Of a DNA stretch of 64,000 nucleotides, positions 42,029-51,949 are shown in pieces (the first letter of the stretch is position 1; each line of letters begins with the position of its first letter). The translations under genes were made by a program, and so were the position numbers. Where the stretch lies: NCBI GenBank assembly GCA_010909725.1, contig JAACMV010000004.1, positions 1-64,000 on the forward strand. Direction: 5' to 3'. This DNA comes from Picochlorum sp. 'celeri'. Taxonomy: Eukaryota; Chlorophyta; Trebouxiophyceae. The notes beneath the pieces were generated by a model, which did not search any database, was not told the DNA's origin, and saw only the letters and a program-made list of their open reading frames with translations.

Positions 42029-42568
42029 ATGGATTTCAAATTCCTCTACTGTTCATGGATCTGTACCATAATAAAAGAAATACGAGAGGAAAACATGATG
42101 AAAATCCATCCAGATCTTGGATATCGATTGCAGGCTCCTATCGGACACCTACATGTAGTGGTCCCGAACCAAAGACATGTCTGTCGTGTGTTCGCCAGTA
42201 GCAGCAGTAATGAAGACGTAATTCCCCCCAATTGCACTAGATATACAATTAAAGTGCCAAAACCAATCGGTATAGTGCTTGAACAGACGGCATCTGGTCT
42301 GATCAGGGTGGCAGAGATCTCTGAGACTGGTTCTGCCGCCCGTACTGGAAAAGTATCGGTAAATGACATTCTGATCGCCACATCTGGGATCATCAAGACA
42401 ACAGAACAAGTCTATGGAGAAACGGTTGTCCAGGGAGGGGAGAAGCTGGTCCGAATGACGGTTCAAGGGCAAAAGTTTGACACAGTCTTGGCAGCAATCG
42501 GGTCGCACCTTGCTGGAATGGAGGTCGAAATGGAGTTCCAGCGATGCGACGAAAGCGATGACGAGTGA
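42029..42568 (+). CDS. PDZ-like domain protein, probably plastid
   Basis: 179 residues from ATG 42029; ATG 42095 is an alternative that removes a hydrophobic stretch. The C-terminal part is a PDZ-like fold: RYTIKVPKPIGIVLEQTASGLIRVAEI, then GSAARTGKVSVNDILIATSGI. This resembles plant plastid PDZ proteins with the form 'PIGLVLEE...V..V...G.AAKTGK...GD.L..TS'. The preceding residues (QRHVCRVFASSSSNED) suit a transit peptide. The C-terminus is acidic. Partner unknown. Confidence 0.65.
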   Translation: MDFKFLYCSWICTIIKEIREENMMKIHPDLGYRLQAPIGHLHVVVPNQRHVCRVFASSSSNEDVIPPNCTRYTIKVPKPIGIVLEQTASGLIRVAEISETGSAARTGKVSVNDILIATSGIIKTTEQVYGETVVQGGEKLVRMTVQGQKFDTVLAAIGSHLAGMEVEMEFQRCDESDDE

Positions 42569-42583
42569 TATATATGAACGTGA

Positions 42584-43069
42584 TTACATGTATTTATTGC
42601 CATAGGCGACCCAATTTCTCATTTGTTTATGGTGGTCCTGCTCTTGGGATGCTCCAGCAGGAGACAAGTCCTTTCTCTTTCTCGACCCGATGGATCCAAA
42701 TGTCACCGGTTCAGAATGCACATGGTCTTGAGGATATGAATTCGAGCAGGCATCCATCCTCTCTCGCAGTGGCTGTCGACTGCCTTGGTCAACAACCATC
42801 TCCTCCATGTCTCCCGTGTCATTCGAATAGGCTTGCACCTTGGCACTGTCAGGACCATATAAAATCTGGTTGAGCCTCATGACATCTTTTTGGTGCTTCT
42901 GTCGGGCGATGTAGTAGTCCCGAACTAGAGAGTCGTACGACTCGGACGACGACTGCCAGTGAAGTGCCTCTTGCATCATGTGTAACATGTACTCTTGATG
43001 GAACTCCCACTTTTTCTTTAATTCCTCCTTCTCTTTCTGGATCTCTCGTAGGCTGATGTCTTGCAGCAT
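42584..43069 (-). CDS. hypothetical coiled-coil protein
   Basis: 161 residues from MLQDISL. A strongly helical, charged N-part (EIQKEKEELKKKWEFHQEYMLHMMQEALHW, about 8-40) and a second helix (RDYYIARQKHQKDVMRLNQIL, about 50-70) are followed by a polar tail with the basic GSRKRKDLS. No family recognised. An acceptor-like ttgaaatttcag lies just before the ATG (near 43076), so an upstream exon is possible; the space before the FANCJ stop is about 125 bases. Confidence 0.5.
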   Translation of the reverse strand: MLQDISLREIQKEKEELKKKWEFHQEYMLHMMQEALHWQSSSESYDSLVRDYYIARQKHQKDVMRLNQILYGPDSAKVQAYSNDTGDMEEMVVDQGSRQPLRERMDACSNSYPQDHVHSEPVTFGSIGSRKRKDLSPAGASQEQDHHKQMRNWVAYGNKYM

Positions 43070-43197
43070 TGAATTCTGAAATTTCAAAAAGTTTGTGTAG
43101 CTGGTGTTGAAGACAACCACCTTTGTGTATTTATTTAGTATTTAACTACATGAATAGTAACAGTAAAAAAATTTTGATTCCTATAGTCTGCAGTGGA

Positions 43198-46100
43198 TCA
43201 GAAGTCACTGTCGGACCAAATGTCCATGGCGCCCTGGAGGAAGGCAATCTCGTCCGCCACGTTGTTGGCTGGTGCAGGTGGCTCATTCATGTTGGCTGGT
43301 GCAGGTGGCTCATTCATGTGGCCTGTTGATACGTCAGCGTGTTGTTTCATTCGCTTCTTCTGCTCTTCGCTCTCTATGTTTGACAACCGCTTATTGGTTA
43401 CAGTCTGTGTAACGCTGTTTTCCTTGTCCGTCCAGCTTTCTGCCATGTGTCTATACATGTCATGCATCCGAGAGAGCAGTGCTTCTCGATCTAGCGCATG
43501 CCACCCATGTTCTTTGCCATATGCTAGGGCTTTTTCATCTATCCGTTTATCTCCCTCATCAAATCTATCGCCGACTTCAGCAAATATGGCTTGAATGCCC
43601 CTTGGGATTGGTACCTTCAATGTTGCTGTCCAAGCAAATCGATCCTGGCATGATGCCTTGTTTGGGCACATTGTGACGGCGGCGAATGATTCTTCCAGTC
43701 CAACGATAGCAGCTCGAATGGCGTATTCCGAGGCACATCCACCTAATGACATCACGTGATTGCTCCAATCCTCTATATCCTGCCTCACCCATGCACTGAT
43801 TGGTGCATCCTGGAGAGCAGTGTGTTCAGGTCCATCTTCTGATTCTGGCTGATCCACGGATTCCGGCTTTTGAGCTGGTAGGCAAGAGCTGTCTTCGGTG
43901 CAGCATGCAATTTCTTCTTGGCATTTTGGTGGTATTTTGCGTCCGGCCATGAGCATGGCCAAGGCATTTTTCCTTCCTGTGCCTTCCATCATTGGTGGGG
44001 GTAGGACAATTTCATCCTTCTCTTTCTTCGGGTTCTCTCTTTTCTTAGCAGAGAAGAAATCTTCCAAGGACATGAGGCATTGGCCGTAGGAATCGAAGAT
44101 GCTCAGTTTGCTTCGAATCCTGCATGGTTCCGGCAAGGGTTGTATATGAATGATCGACTTTGCAGACAACGAATCACAACAAATTAAAAAGCGTACCATC
44201 TGGATAGGCTTTGGTGGTGCCTTTGATTCTTGAACCGCTCGTCTACAAGCAGAATAGCTCCCCAGTCGTTATTGTGGCGGATGCACCTCCCAAGCGCTTG
44301 ATTCAGGGCCCTGAAAGCTTGCTGCTCATACCATGCTCCTCCTGTCAGGAGCCCCATGGACTTTGAGCTTGTGTCATTATACTTTTTTTTCGCGTCCACT
44401 TTGGCATCTTTCAAGTTTGGAAACGGTATTCCAACTATAATGACCCCCCTGGCATTTGCATCCGAGAAATCTAATCCCTCTGAGACCTTTCCTCTACAGA
44501 CAGCAAAGAATAGCCCTCCCTGGCCTGATTGAATCCCTGAATAGTACTCCTCCATCGTCTGCTTTAATGCATCTGATCCACCAGAGCGGGGCTCGAACAC
44601 ACAGGATTTCAGGCTCATCATTTCATCCATTGCTCCTGTTTCTTTCCATCTTGCGACCAATTTGTCCAATAGCGCATATGAAGGGAAAAAGACAAGCAAC
44701 CCATCGGGGACAATCTCGCATGCTGATAGAATTATTTTCCCAACAGAATCTTGAAATGACGCTTTGCTTGTGTGCTGGTAAGTCGCGACCAATGGCTGGC
44801 CTTGTGGGGTTGTAGAGACAACTCCAGCAAACACCTGTTTTTCCATGTTCACGACATGCGGGGCTTCCAAACTAATCTCAAATTTTGTGTCCAGCTCTGA
44901 AGTAAACGAATCCAAAGGGGCCAAAGTCCCTGAAGTGAGCACTACAGAGTGCGATTTAGACGCAATGGATTTGAAAATCACTCCAGGATTCAGGCACCAA
45001 AGTGACATCACAATGTGTACTCCAACTGCCTCATCTGCCTGCTTTACACGCCTCCGCGAAGATCCCCGATCGAATCTTGTAGAGCGTGTCAAGACAAGGC
45101 GATAATCGCGACCACCATTTTGGCACTCGACATGCAAAATTCGAAAAATCTGCACGATTCTGGAAATCACCCCCAACGTTGCAGCGCCGATTCTCACAGG
45201 TTTGTTTTGAGAGGGCCCAGCGTCATCACCACGTCTTGTAGATCCTTTATTCTGTCTATCTTGTGCAATTAGCGCTTCATCATATTCACGGGCAGCCAAA
45301 TACGCTCCCCAGAGCAGTTCCATTCTGTCCGGCCCGAGGCCCATGGTTTGGAGATGGATCAGCAGTTGCTGACCCATCCAGATCTTTTCTTGAGATGAAC
45401 CACTGCTCCTTTTGGTAGTCGCATCTTGCTGCATCATCCAGTCTTTTATCCGCTGAAGGACATCGTGCAAAGGGTCATAGACATCAGGCTTCATATTCAT
45501 CTTGCAAGCTCTCTTTAGTATTATAATGAACTCGTTCAGATCGTCTAAGCTAATATCTAAAGATCCTGAATCGCGGCATACATCTTCTATGTTGTGAGCT
45601 TCGTCGAAAATAATCACAGCATCCTCCAAGTCCACCCCCATTGACCTCCGAATCACTGGGTCCAAAAAGTAATTGTATGGGCCAAAGATAATATCTGCAT
45701 CACTCGCCATGTGTCGGCTCATATAATAAGGACACCCCTTTCTACTTTTACCTATTCTACAGAGATCCTCTATGTCATGCACCTGCTTCATCGCCGAGCC
45801 AAGCAGAGCCTGTGTCCCTCTGAAGTATTGGCAATGGCCATCTTTCAGGGCATCTTCGCATGCCTCCTCCAGAGATGGCTGCCGCCTCACATGAGCGTTG
45901 ACGCAGTAATGCTGTTTAGATCCAAGGATTGCCATTTTGGGCTTATACCCAGACCGTTTCAGTTCCGCAACTACCTGGGCAATCTGAGAATGTGTTCTCG
46001 TTGCATAATAAATGCGCGGAGCCCTGGTCTTCACTTCAGCGTCCATCTCCCCCTGCGCATCACCCGTTAAAAATCCTCCAGATCCAAGATGGTCCTCTTT

Positions 46101-46456
46101 AGAAATTTCCGCTGGCCGAGAATCTTTATCCAATTCGGGGCGACCAAACTCTGTCACACCCTCCACGGAGGCAACCCTCCTCTTCTCCTTCTCCTGCCAT
46201 GCCAAGGATGAGCACAACAGGGACAGTGTTTTCCCAGAACCTACATCGAACGAAACAGTTTGAGTTCACAGGTGTGATGAGTCGCCATCCATGAGCAAGA
46301 AAACACACCAGTGGGAGCCTCGAGCAAAGCGTTGTGCTTCTTCTCTAGTGCTGATATCAGTTTGCCCATAAAAGAGAGCTGCGTCCCGTATGCCGAGTGA
46401 GGAAAACAGACATCACATCCACCGATTTTGTACGACTTGCTGTTTCCCTGCTCCAT
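43198..46456 (-). CDS. BRIP1: FANCJ/BRIP1-type 5'-3' DNA helicase
   Basis: Exons 46456-46309, 46240-44197 and 44119-43198; introns 68 and 77 bases; 1037 residues. Exon 1 gives YKIGGCDVCFPHSAYGTQL; the junction completes Walker A (EAPTGSGKT). Four cysteines at QHYCVN, EEACEDALKDGHCQYF and GCPYY form the 4Fe-4S site of XPD-family helicases. Motif II is IIFDEAHNIED; motif VI is QALGRCIRHNNDWG. The second intron splits the Trp in LSRW-IRSKLSIFDS, which corresponds to LSKWVRQQ of FANCJ. The C-terminal 300 residues are unlike the animal tail and carry a doubled MNEPPAPAN unit. It unwinds G-quadruplexes and crosslink intermediates in the nucleus. Confidence 0.9.
43264..43318. repeat. 27-base direct repeat in the FANCJ tail
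   Basis: 'ttggctggtgcaggtggctcattcatg' occurs twice in tandem; it encodes MNEPPAPAN twice. In frame and short, so probably recent. Confidence 0.85.
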
Positions 46457-46521
46457 ACTGGTGTAAGCTCTCTCTTTACAACAGTTGGTTGAAATTCAAA
46501 CTCGTGAAACAAGTCCACGCC

Positions 46522-46770
46522 TCACCCCTCATCAAGCTCAGCGAACACAATCTTCTGAATAGCTACTTTATTAAACTCTAGGACATTTTTATGCTCCTGG
46601 TTCCCTGAAAACACCTGGCGTTTGACCATCTGATAGGGATGTCTCGGTAAAAGTATAGTGACCCATCGGCATAGCTCGCCGATCGATCGGTCGGATGGAA
46701 TCAAGCTGACGATGGGGAATTCGAAAGGAGAATTTCCGGGCCTGTGATCTTTCGAAACAGTACTATACAT
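46522..46770 (-). CDS. hypothetical small protein
   Basis: 82 residues from ATG 46770; the frame stays open to 46860 without an ATG, where it would overlap TL17 exon 1. Composition is protein-like (FEFPIVSLIPSDRSIGELCRWVTILLP, QEHKNVLEFNKVAIQKIVFAELDEG), but I recognise no family. It sits 65 bases upstream of FANCJ on the same strand and is divergent from TL17. It could be a real short gene or a last exon. Confidence 0.4.
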   Translation of the reverse strand: MYSTVSKDHRPGNSPFEFPIVSLIPSDRSIGELCRWVTILLPRHPYQMVKRQVFSGNQEHKNVLEFNKVAIQKIVFAELDEG

Positions 46771-46832
46771 TGGATCAATTATTGGATCAGCGTGATTAGG
46801 TATATTTCCTATTCTACTGTAAACAGGCAAAC

Positions 46833-47574
46833 ATGTTGCAACTTGTATGTCTGCCAACAAGTGGTGCTCCGGGAAAGAGGTTCCTTTGCTCAGGTGAGGA
46901 TCGCGAATGCAACCTTATGATGTGTTCTTGGTGCCGATCACTATTAAATATTGCATTTATCTGTAGATAGAAGGCATTGCAGTCGTTCTGTAGCTGTCCA
47001 GGCGACCCAGTCCAGGTCAGAGGCTGGAGTTCTCCTGGGAGGTTTGGCAGCGTCTTTGCTGTTGATTGGCAGTCCAATGTCACTGCATGCTGAATCAAAC
47101 ACGAGACTTCCTCCCCTAGATACAGATCCAAACAGGTGTGAGAGAGCGACGGTAGGAAACACGATTGGGCAGGCAAATGCCGTCAGTGACAAAATATTGG
47201 ATTTACGATTCTGCGATTTCACAAACAAGGATTTGTCGACCAAGACGTTGTCAGGGGCTCTTCTTGCGGATGCTATTTTAAAGGGTGCAAATTTGCAGGA
47301 AGCCGTCATGAGCAAGGCATATGCTGTTGGGGCAAATTTTGCTGGAGCAGATATGACCAATGCAGTTGTGGATAGAGTTGTTTTCGATAAAGCAGACTTG
47401 TCCAATGTCAAGTTTGTGAATGCAGTAATTACTGGAGCGACATTTGACGGTGCAAATTTGGATGGTGCTGACTTTGAAGATGCACTCATTGGTAGCGAGG
47501 ATGCAAAGAGGCTGTGCAGCAATCCCACAATTACAGCAGAGTCAAAAGATCAGATTGGCTGCCGAGGCAAGTAA
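46833..47574 (+). CDS. thylakoid lumen pentapeptide-repeat protein (TL17 type)
   Basis: Exons 46833-46893 and 46967-47574; intron 73 bases; 222 residues. The N-terminus has a bipartite targeting signal: a basic, hydroxylated plastid transit part, then a hydrophobic stretch (VLLGGLAASLLLIGSP) ending with LHAES, a lumen-processing site. Pentapeptide repeats (A(D/N)LxX) run through about 110-190: ALLADAILKGANLQEA, GANFAGADMTNAV, ADLSNVKF, ATFDGANLDGADFEDA. The end, LCSNPTI...GCRGK, matches plant TL17/TL15. It forms a right-handed beta-helix in the lumen; the exact role is unknown. Evidence for a photosynthetic plastid. Confidence 0.88.
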
Positions 47575-47679
47575 TTTAAATTAGTTGTAATTAACGTAAC
47601 CCGACCGCTACGAACGATATAACAATATATGGTTTGTATTCTAGATACAAATGTCGGTTTTGTTGTTAGGAAGTGATAA

Positions 47680-49548
47680 TCAGTCATCTGCGGGACATTG
47701 ATCGACATGTTTTCGTCTTTCGACTCCCAAACTGCCATTCCTTGGTTCCCATAAAACCCTGCCCCATCTGACGGCCTCTTGCATGGGAGTCGAGTGATAC
47801 GGTGGTCCGCTCGGCAAATCCAAATCGGCGGCAAAGGAGCATAACACATCCAGCACCTCTTGATGGCCCCACTGAGCCGCAATATGGGCAGGTCTCCACT
47901 GAGATTGGCACGCTGTCTTCTCATTAGGATTGTAGATGCCAGTTTCCAACAGCTGCCTCACAACTTTGTGTTTATTCCATTGACAAGCGAGGTGCAGAGG
48001 CATCCTCCCCTCCTGATCTGCTGCCATCAGGCATGCAACTGCCTCTCCTCTCTGACTCAGAACACGCAGTAATGCTTCGACTGAATCCGTCCAGCCGAAT
48101 TGTGCGCAATAATGCATTGCGTTCTGACCACATGCTGATGTAGCGAGGAGATCAATGCTTTGCTGCTGCGCAAGAATCTCTATGATCTCAGTATGACCAC
48201 GAGCTGCAGCCCTGTGGAGAGAATTCATTTTACTCTTTGAATCGCACATGTTTGGATCAGCGCCTTGGTTCAATAAAACAGTTGCAGCTGTCACTCTTCC
48301 ATATCCGCAGGCAAAGAGAAGGGGTGTCCGACCAAAATCATCTCTTGGATTTGCATCACCTCGCCCATCCTGAAAATACTTCTCCAGAGCGGCCGTGTCT
48401 CCGAGCCATGCACATCGCCATACATCTAAAACTTGTTTCTGTTGTCTAATCATACGGTATGGTAAATTTCTCTGGAGAGCTTTGTTAGAAATAATGCGTT
48501 CTTTCGGAGAGACAACTGTTTGAGTCCACTGCCTCTGCACTCCATCCTTTTTCAAGACGACCAAGTGTCTCTGTAAGCCGTGTTTCTTTTCTTTCAAGAG
48601 AAACAAGATATCTAATCCAATTTCATCGATGTATTCCCGCACATGGTCTGTCACGGCATGGGTCCACACGACGAGGCGACCTCCTGGAACAAGCAAACTC
48701 CCTGCCATCTCTGCAAGGTGCTTTAGCATGTCTGCCTCGCACGCGCACCCACGGATCTCCTCCCTGTGGCCATATGGAATGTCTGTTACTATAGCATCAA
48801 TCGAATTCTCGCGAAATCTCAAACGCATGACGTCCGCTGCCAGTCCATCTCCAATGCCTGTGGCTGACTTTGTGATGGATACATTTGCCAATTGCACATC
48901 TGAGAACAATACCTGAGTGTGATATTCTCGATGTGCAGTTATCGGAATAGATCCGGATCCACAACATGGGTCTAACACAATAGATCCTGGGAAAATATTG
49001 GCGAACTGCAATGATAGCCTTGCCAGCAAAGGATCCAGTGTTGTCGGACCCCTCTCCACCACAGATGAGCTCTGAGTATTCCCTGATGGCTCATGCAAGA
49101 TGGTACCTACCATGTACCTACCATTGATTAAGAATACTGAAGACGGCTCCTCCTCCGCTCCATGAATTCCCTCGGTCAGTACCTGGGCATTTGTTGCATT
49201 GCATGCATGCTTCAGTTGCCTGTTGGCAAGCACACTGCAGTCCTCATCGACGTTATATGCATGTATAATTACTTTTCTACCCATCATAGCCCCTTTCAAC
49301 GTGGTATCAATGCGGTCGATACGCACAAGTGAACTTATCAAGACAGATGATGCAACACTCTCGACGAGAGAGTCAAGTTTCTGCACCATTAAAACTCTGC
49401 ACAGAGTGAAAGATTCTCCGGTCCACGTCTCATCAAAGATCAATGGCCTTCCTTCGGTTCTTTTTTCATATTCATTGATTAATTCAGCTTTGCAAAACTC
49501 TGCGAGTTCTCTATGGAGCCGTGAAGGTCCCCAAACCAACAAGTGCAT
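47680..49548 (-). CDS. TRMT11: TRM11-like tRNA guanosine methyltransferase fused to ankyrin repeats
   Basis: 622 residues, no intron. The N-terminal half (1-360) is a TRM11-like class I methyltransferase: FLINGRYMVG and ARLSLQFANIFPGSIVLDPCCGSGSIPI (SAM site near residues 195-205), and TDIPYGHREE, the NPPY-type motif IV with I replacing P. The C-terminal half (about 385-610) has five or six ankyrin repeats, such as DDFGRTPLLFACGYGRVTAA, MNSLHRAAARGHTEIIEILA and RMPLHLACQWNKHKVVRQLL. TRM11 with TRM112 makes m2G10 in tRNA. The usual THUMP domain is not obvious. The ankyrin fusion is uncommon. Confidence 0.82.
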   Translation of the reverse strand: MHLLVWGPSRLHRELAEFCKAELINEYEKRTEGRPLIFDETWTGESFTLCRVLMVQKLDSLVESVASSVLISSLVRIDRIDTTLKGAMMGRKVIIHAYNVDEDCSVLANRQLKHACNATNAQVLTEGIHGAEEEPSSVFLINGRYMVGTILHEPSGNTQSSSVVERGPTTLDPLLARLSLQFANIFPGSIVLDPCCGSGSIPITAHREYHTQVLFSDVQLANVSITKSATGIGDGLAADVMRLRFRENSIDAIVTDIPYGHREEIRGCACEADMLKHLAEMAGSLLVPGGRLVVWTHAVTDHVREYIDEIGLDILFLLKEKKHGLQRHLVVLKKDGVQRQWTQTVVSPKERIISNKALQRNLPYRMIRQQKQVLDVWRCAWLGDTAALEKYFQDGRGDANPRDDFGRTPLLFACGYGRVTAATVLLNQGADPNMCDSKSKMNSLHRAAARGHTEIIEILAQQQSIDLLATSACGQNAMHYCAQFGWTDSVEALLRVLSQRGEAVACLMAADQEGRMPLHLACQWNKHKVVRQLLETGIYNPNEKTACQSQWRPAHIAAQWGHQEVLDVLCSFAADLDLPSGPPYHSTPMQEAVRWGRVLWEPRNGSLGVERRKHVDQCPADD

Positions 49549-49666
49549 GGTTTCAAGTCATGCCTTTTCAGCCAGTTCACAAGGGTCGCTCATCACAATC
49601 ACAATCGTGCAAATACAGATTAAAAAAAGATAAAATAAATAAATAAATAAATTAATTAAGGCATTG

Positions 49667-50851
49667 CTATCGATCATCCATCTTTTTTTCCATCATGGTC
49701 CAAACAGCTTGCTCCATTCGTTCCTTTGCTGTTTTCTTTTCCACCTGCTCATCGGCATACTTAAAGCTACGGAAGATTCGTCCTAATTCGTACAGGGCCT
49801 CCGCTCGAGATTTTCTCTCCTGGTCAGAGATACTCTTCTCCCTGAGCACATTCCGGCATACTTTGGTGAGAGTGCCATCAATATCCACAGCATTCACTGC
49901 CCACATAGTATCGAGCATGATCGGAAGGGCCTTCTCTTCTATGTCGGCCCTCGCGCTCGCTATTTCTTGTTCCGTCATTTCTTTCTGATCACTTTGGATA
50001 GCCCCAGACTTGTTCTCTAGCTGAACAAGCTCCTGCTGCGTATGCAGAGCTTTGAGTGCATAATTGATGGCTCTAAAATGACCCTTGATGACTCTGCCTT
50101 GGCGCTTCATCGATGCAATACCACTCGAAAAAAAGTTACCTAATTCTATCTGTGCTTGTGACTGGTATGCCTTGCCGATGGCATTCAGCAAGCTTGGGCC
50201 ATGAGGTGCTCTAGACAGAGCGGCAGCTTCCTCTGTCATACTCATTGTGAAGCCCTCCTCATCACCACAGGTGTACCTCATTATTATTATCTTGAGGTTC
50301 AATGTAAGATCTTCTACTCTTTTTCGCTGAGCCTCCTGCAACAGCTCCATATCCGCGTTGACCCTGACAATAGTGGCAAGTTTCAGTTCGCCTATGAGGT
50401 GGAGGAAAGAGTCGCTCCCAAACAATGCTGCAAACAACTCTGCCCCGTCCACAAAGTCCACATCCAAGCCATCCACCCCATGAGCATCGTATTTTGCACG
50501 CAACTCTTCATTTGAAAGGACGCTGTACGCATTGCTAATGGCCTGGAATTTCGCCTTTGCCCCTTCGTCACCTGGGTTCTTGTCTGGATGCAAATCCCTG
50601 GCTTTGACGTAGTACGCCCTCCGTATCTCACTCTGTGAAGCATTTTTGGAGACTTCCAACAAGCCATAATAGTCATGCTCGCTCCCAGGGGCCATATACC
50701 GAGCTCTGAACCAAGCAAACTGCTTCGACTCCTCCACAAGAGCACCACTGGTCCTCCCCTGTGCACCGGTACTCTTCCCACTAAAACTCCACATAACAAT
50801 AGAATTATTGAATGTTATTAAAGCCGAATGGTCCGTGCCATTGTGAGGCAT
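49667..50851 (-). CDS. DnaJ protein with DnaJ-X type C-terminal domain
   Basis: 394 residues. J domain at about 57-125: [30 protein letters not shown] (HPD intact) and [10 protein letters not shown]. The rest matches the DnaJ-X region of CAJ1/ATJ10-like proteins: [40 protein letters not shown], and the terminal helical part. No zinc-finger region. These are Hsp70 co-chaperones of cytosol or membrane surfaces. An inner ATG (50794, MWSFSGKS) is an equally good start. The gene is convergent with TRM11-ankyrin's upstream side by 118 bases (tandem, same strand). Confidence 0.88.
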   Translation of the reverse strand: MPHNGTDHSALITFNNSIVMWSFSGKSTGAQGRTSGALVEESKQFAWFRARYMAPGSEHDYYGLLEVSKNASQSEIRRAYYVKARDLHPDKNPGDEGAKAKFQAISNAYSVLSNEELRAKYDAHGVDGLDVDFVDGAELFAALFGSDSFLHLIGELKLATIVRVNADMELLQEAQRKRVEDLTLNLKIIIMRYTCGDEEGFTMSMTEEAAALSRAPHGPSLLNAIGKAYQSQAQIELGNFFSSGIASMKRQGRVIKGHFRAINYALKALHTQQELVQLENKSGAIQSDQKEMTEQEIASARADIEEKALPIMLDTMWAVNAVDIDGTLTKVCRNVLREKSISDQERKSRAEALYELGRIFRSFKYADEQVEKKTAKERMEQAVWTMMEKKMDDR

Positions 50852-51056
50852 TTGGCACGCAGGTGCTTAATAAGATTATTAAAAAACCATGGGAAAAGAA
50901 AAAAACCCGCATAGATTGGCGACCTTGGAACCACGGGCCTTACATTCAAAACTTGTGGATTTATTGAATCTGTCTCTGATCAGTTGGCTCTCAAGCAGAC
51001 GTTTGATTCTGATAGTCGTTGTTAGTTGCTTGATTTCAAACTTTAACGACGTCAAC

Positions 51057-51949
51057 ATGGCCACCGAGTGTGCGGAATTCTCTGATACGGCAATTATTAA
51101 ATGTTTTTCTAGTCACGGACTAAGCATTCAGGACGATTTAAACGTGCGGTTGTTGGTTTTGACGATACGGTGTGCGCGAACGACCCTGACGGTGAGGTGT
51201 CCTGTTTGTATTGCAGAAGCTTAAAGAGGTTTTGGTTGTCCTGGGGACTGCAGCAGGCTTTGCAAAAGTGTATGGGGATCAGGGCGACTATGATCGTGCC
51301 TATCGCTCGGCTCTTGAAACAGTGGAGCAGTATAGAGAGCTGAAGCTTGTGTTGGATGCATTGGTGTACTTGGGGAGCAAGGGGAATGCGCATTCTTATC
51401 GGATTGGGAGTGATACGACGAACTTCGAGTCTTTGATTGAGGAAGCCGTGCTCACATTGAGGAGCGAGGGGCGTGCTGCGGTTTCTGCAGCAGAGGACAG
51501 TCTCATGGAGACTTTCCGGAGTGCAGAGAGGGAAGTTGCTCCTCAGACCCAGAACGAAGTGATTGACGATGAGATTGAAATCCAAGGTGGATCAGGCAAT
51601 ACAAAAAATACAAAGTGCCCAATTACGATGGTAGATGTACGTGTTTTTACATAGGTTGAATGCACTGGTTCAACCCACCCTGTGCAGTGGGTGTGGTCAC
51701 AACCCTCATGTCTCACAATTCATAAAACTGTGATCTGTGCAGATTTACAAGCTCCAAGACCCAGTGGAAGACAAGAACGGGTTTGTATACGAAAAGAATG
51801 CAATCATGCTGTATATTAAAAAGGCAGGAGCTCGGCGGGTACCATCGCCAGTGGCTGAATCAAAAGACTACATAACATTGGAAGAACTCAAGCCAGCCAC
51901 CCGTGTGCTTGAGGCTAGGCAGAAAGGGATGAATAATAATGCTCTCTAG
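51057..51949 (+). CDS. NSE2: NSE2/MMS21-like SMC5/6 SUMO ligase, zinc ligands lost
   Basis: Exons 51057-51143, 51217-51636 and 51743-51949; introns 73 and 106 bases; 237 residues. The SP-RING starts KCPITMVD and continues with IYKLQDPVEDKNGFVYEKNAIMLYI. This follows MMS21 in order (CPIT, PV, YE..AI..yI), and the LKPA near the end fits. The zinc-binding Cys-x-His (CGHTYE in NSMCE2) reads NGFVYE here, and the later CP and GC pairs read VPSPVA. The fold may be U-box-like, held without zinc. Ends 4 bases into the convergent neighbour. Alternative: a U-box ligase unrelated to SMC5/6. Confidence 0.62.

Noticed and set aside
44184..46217. A helicase gene ending at 44184 and a separate hypothetical gene at 43198-44199
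   Set aside because: A 77-base intron (44196-44120) joins them in frame in the conserved LSRW block of FANCJ, so they are one gene.
51192..51216. A 25-base mini-intron in the NSE2 gene
   Set aside because: A donor at 51144 (gtgcgg, used elsewhere in the window) gives a normal 73-base intron in the same phase.
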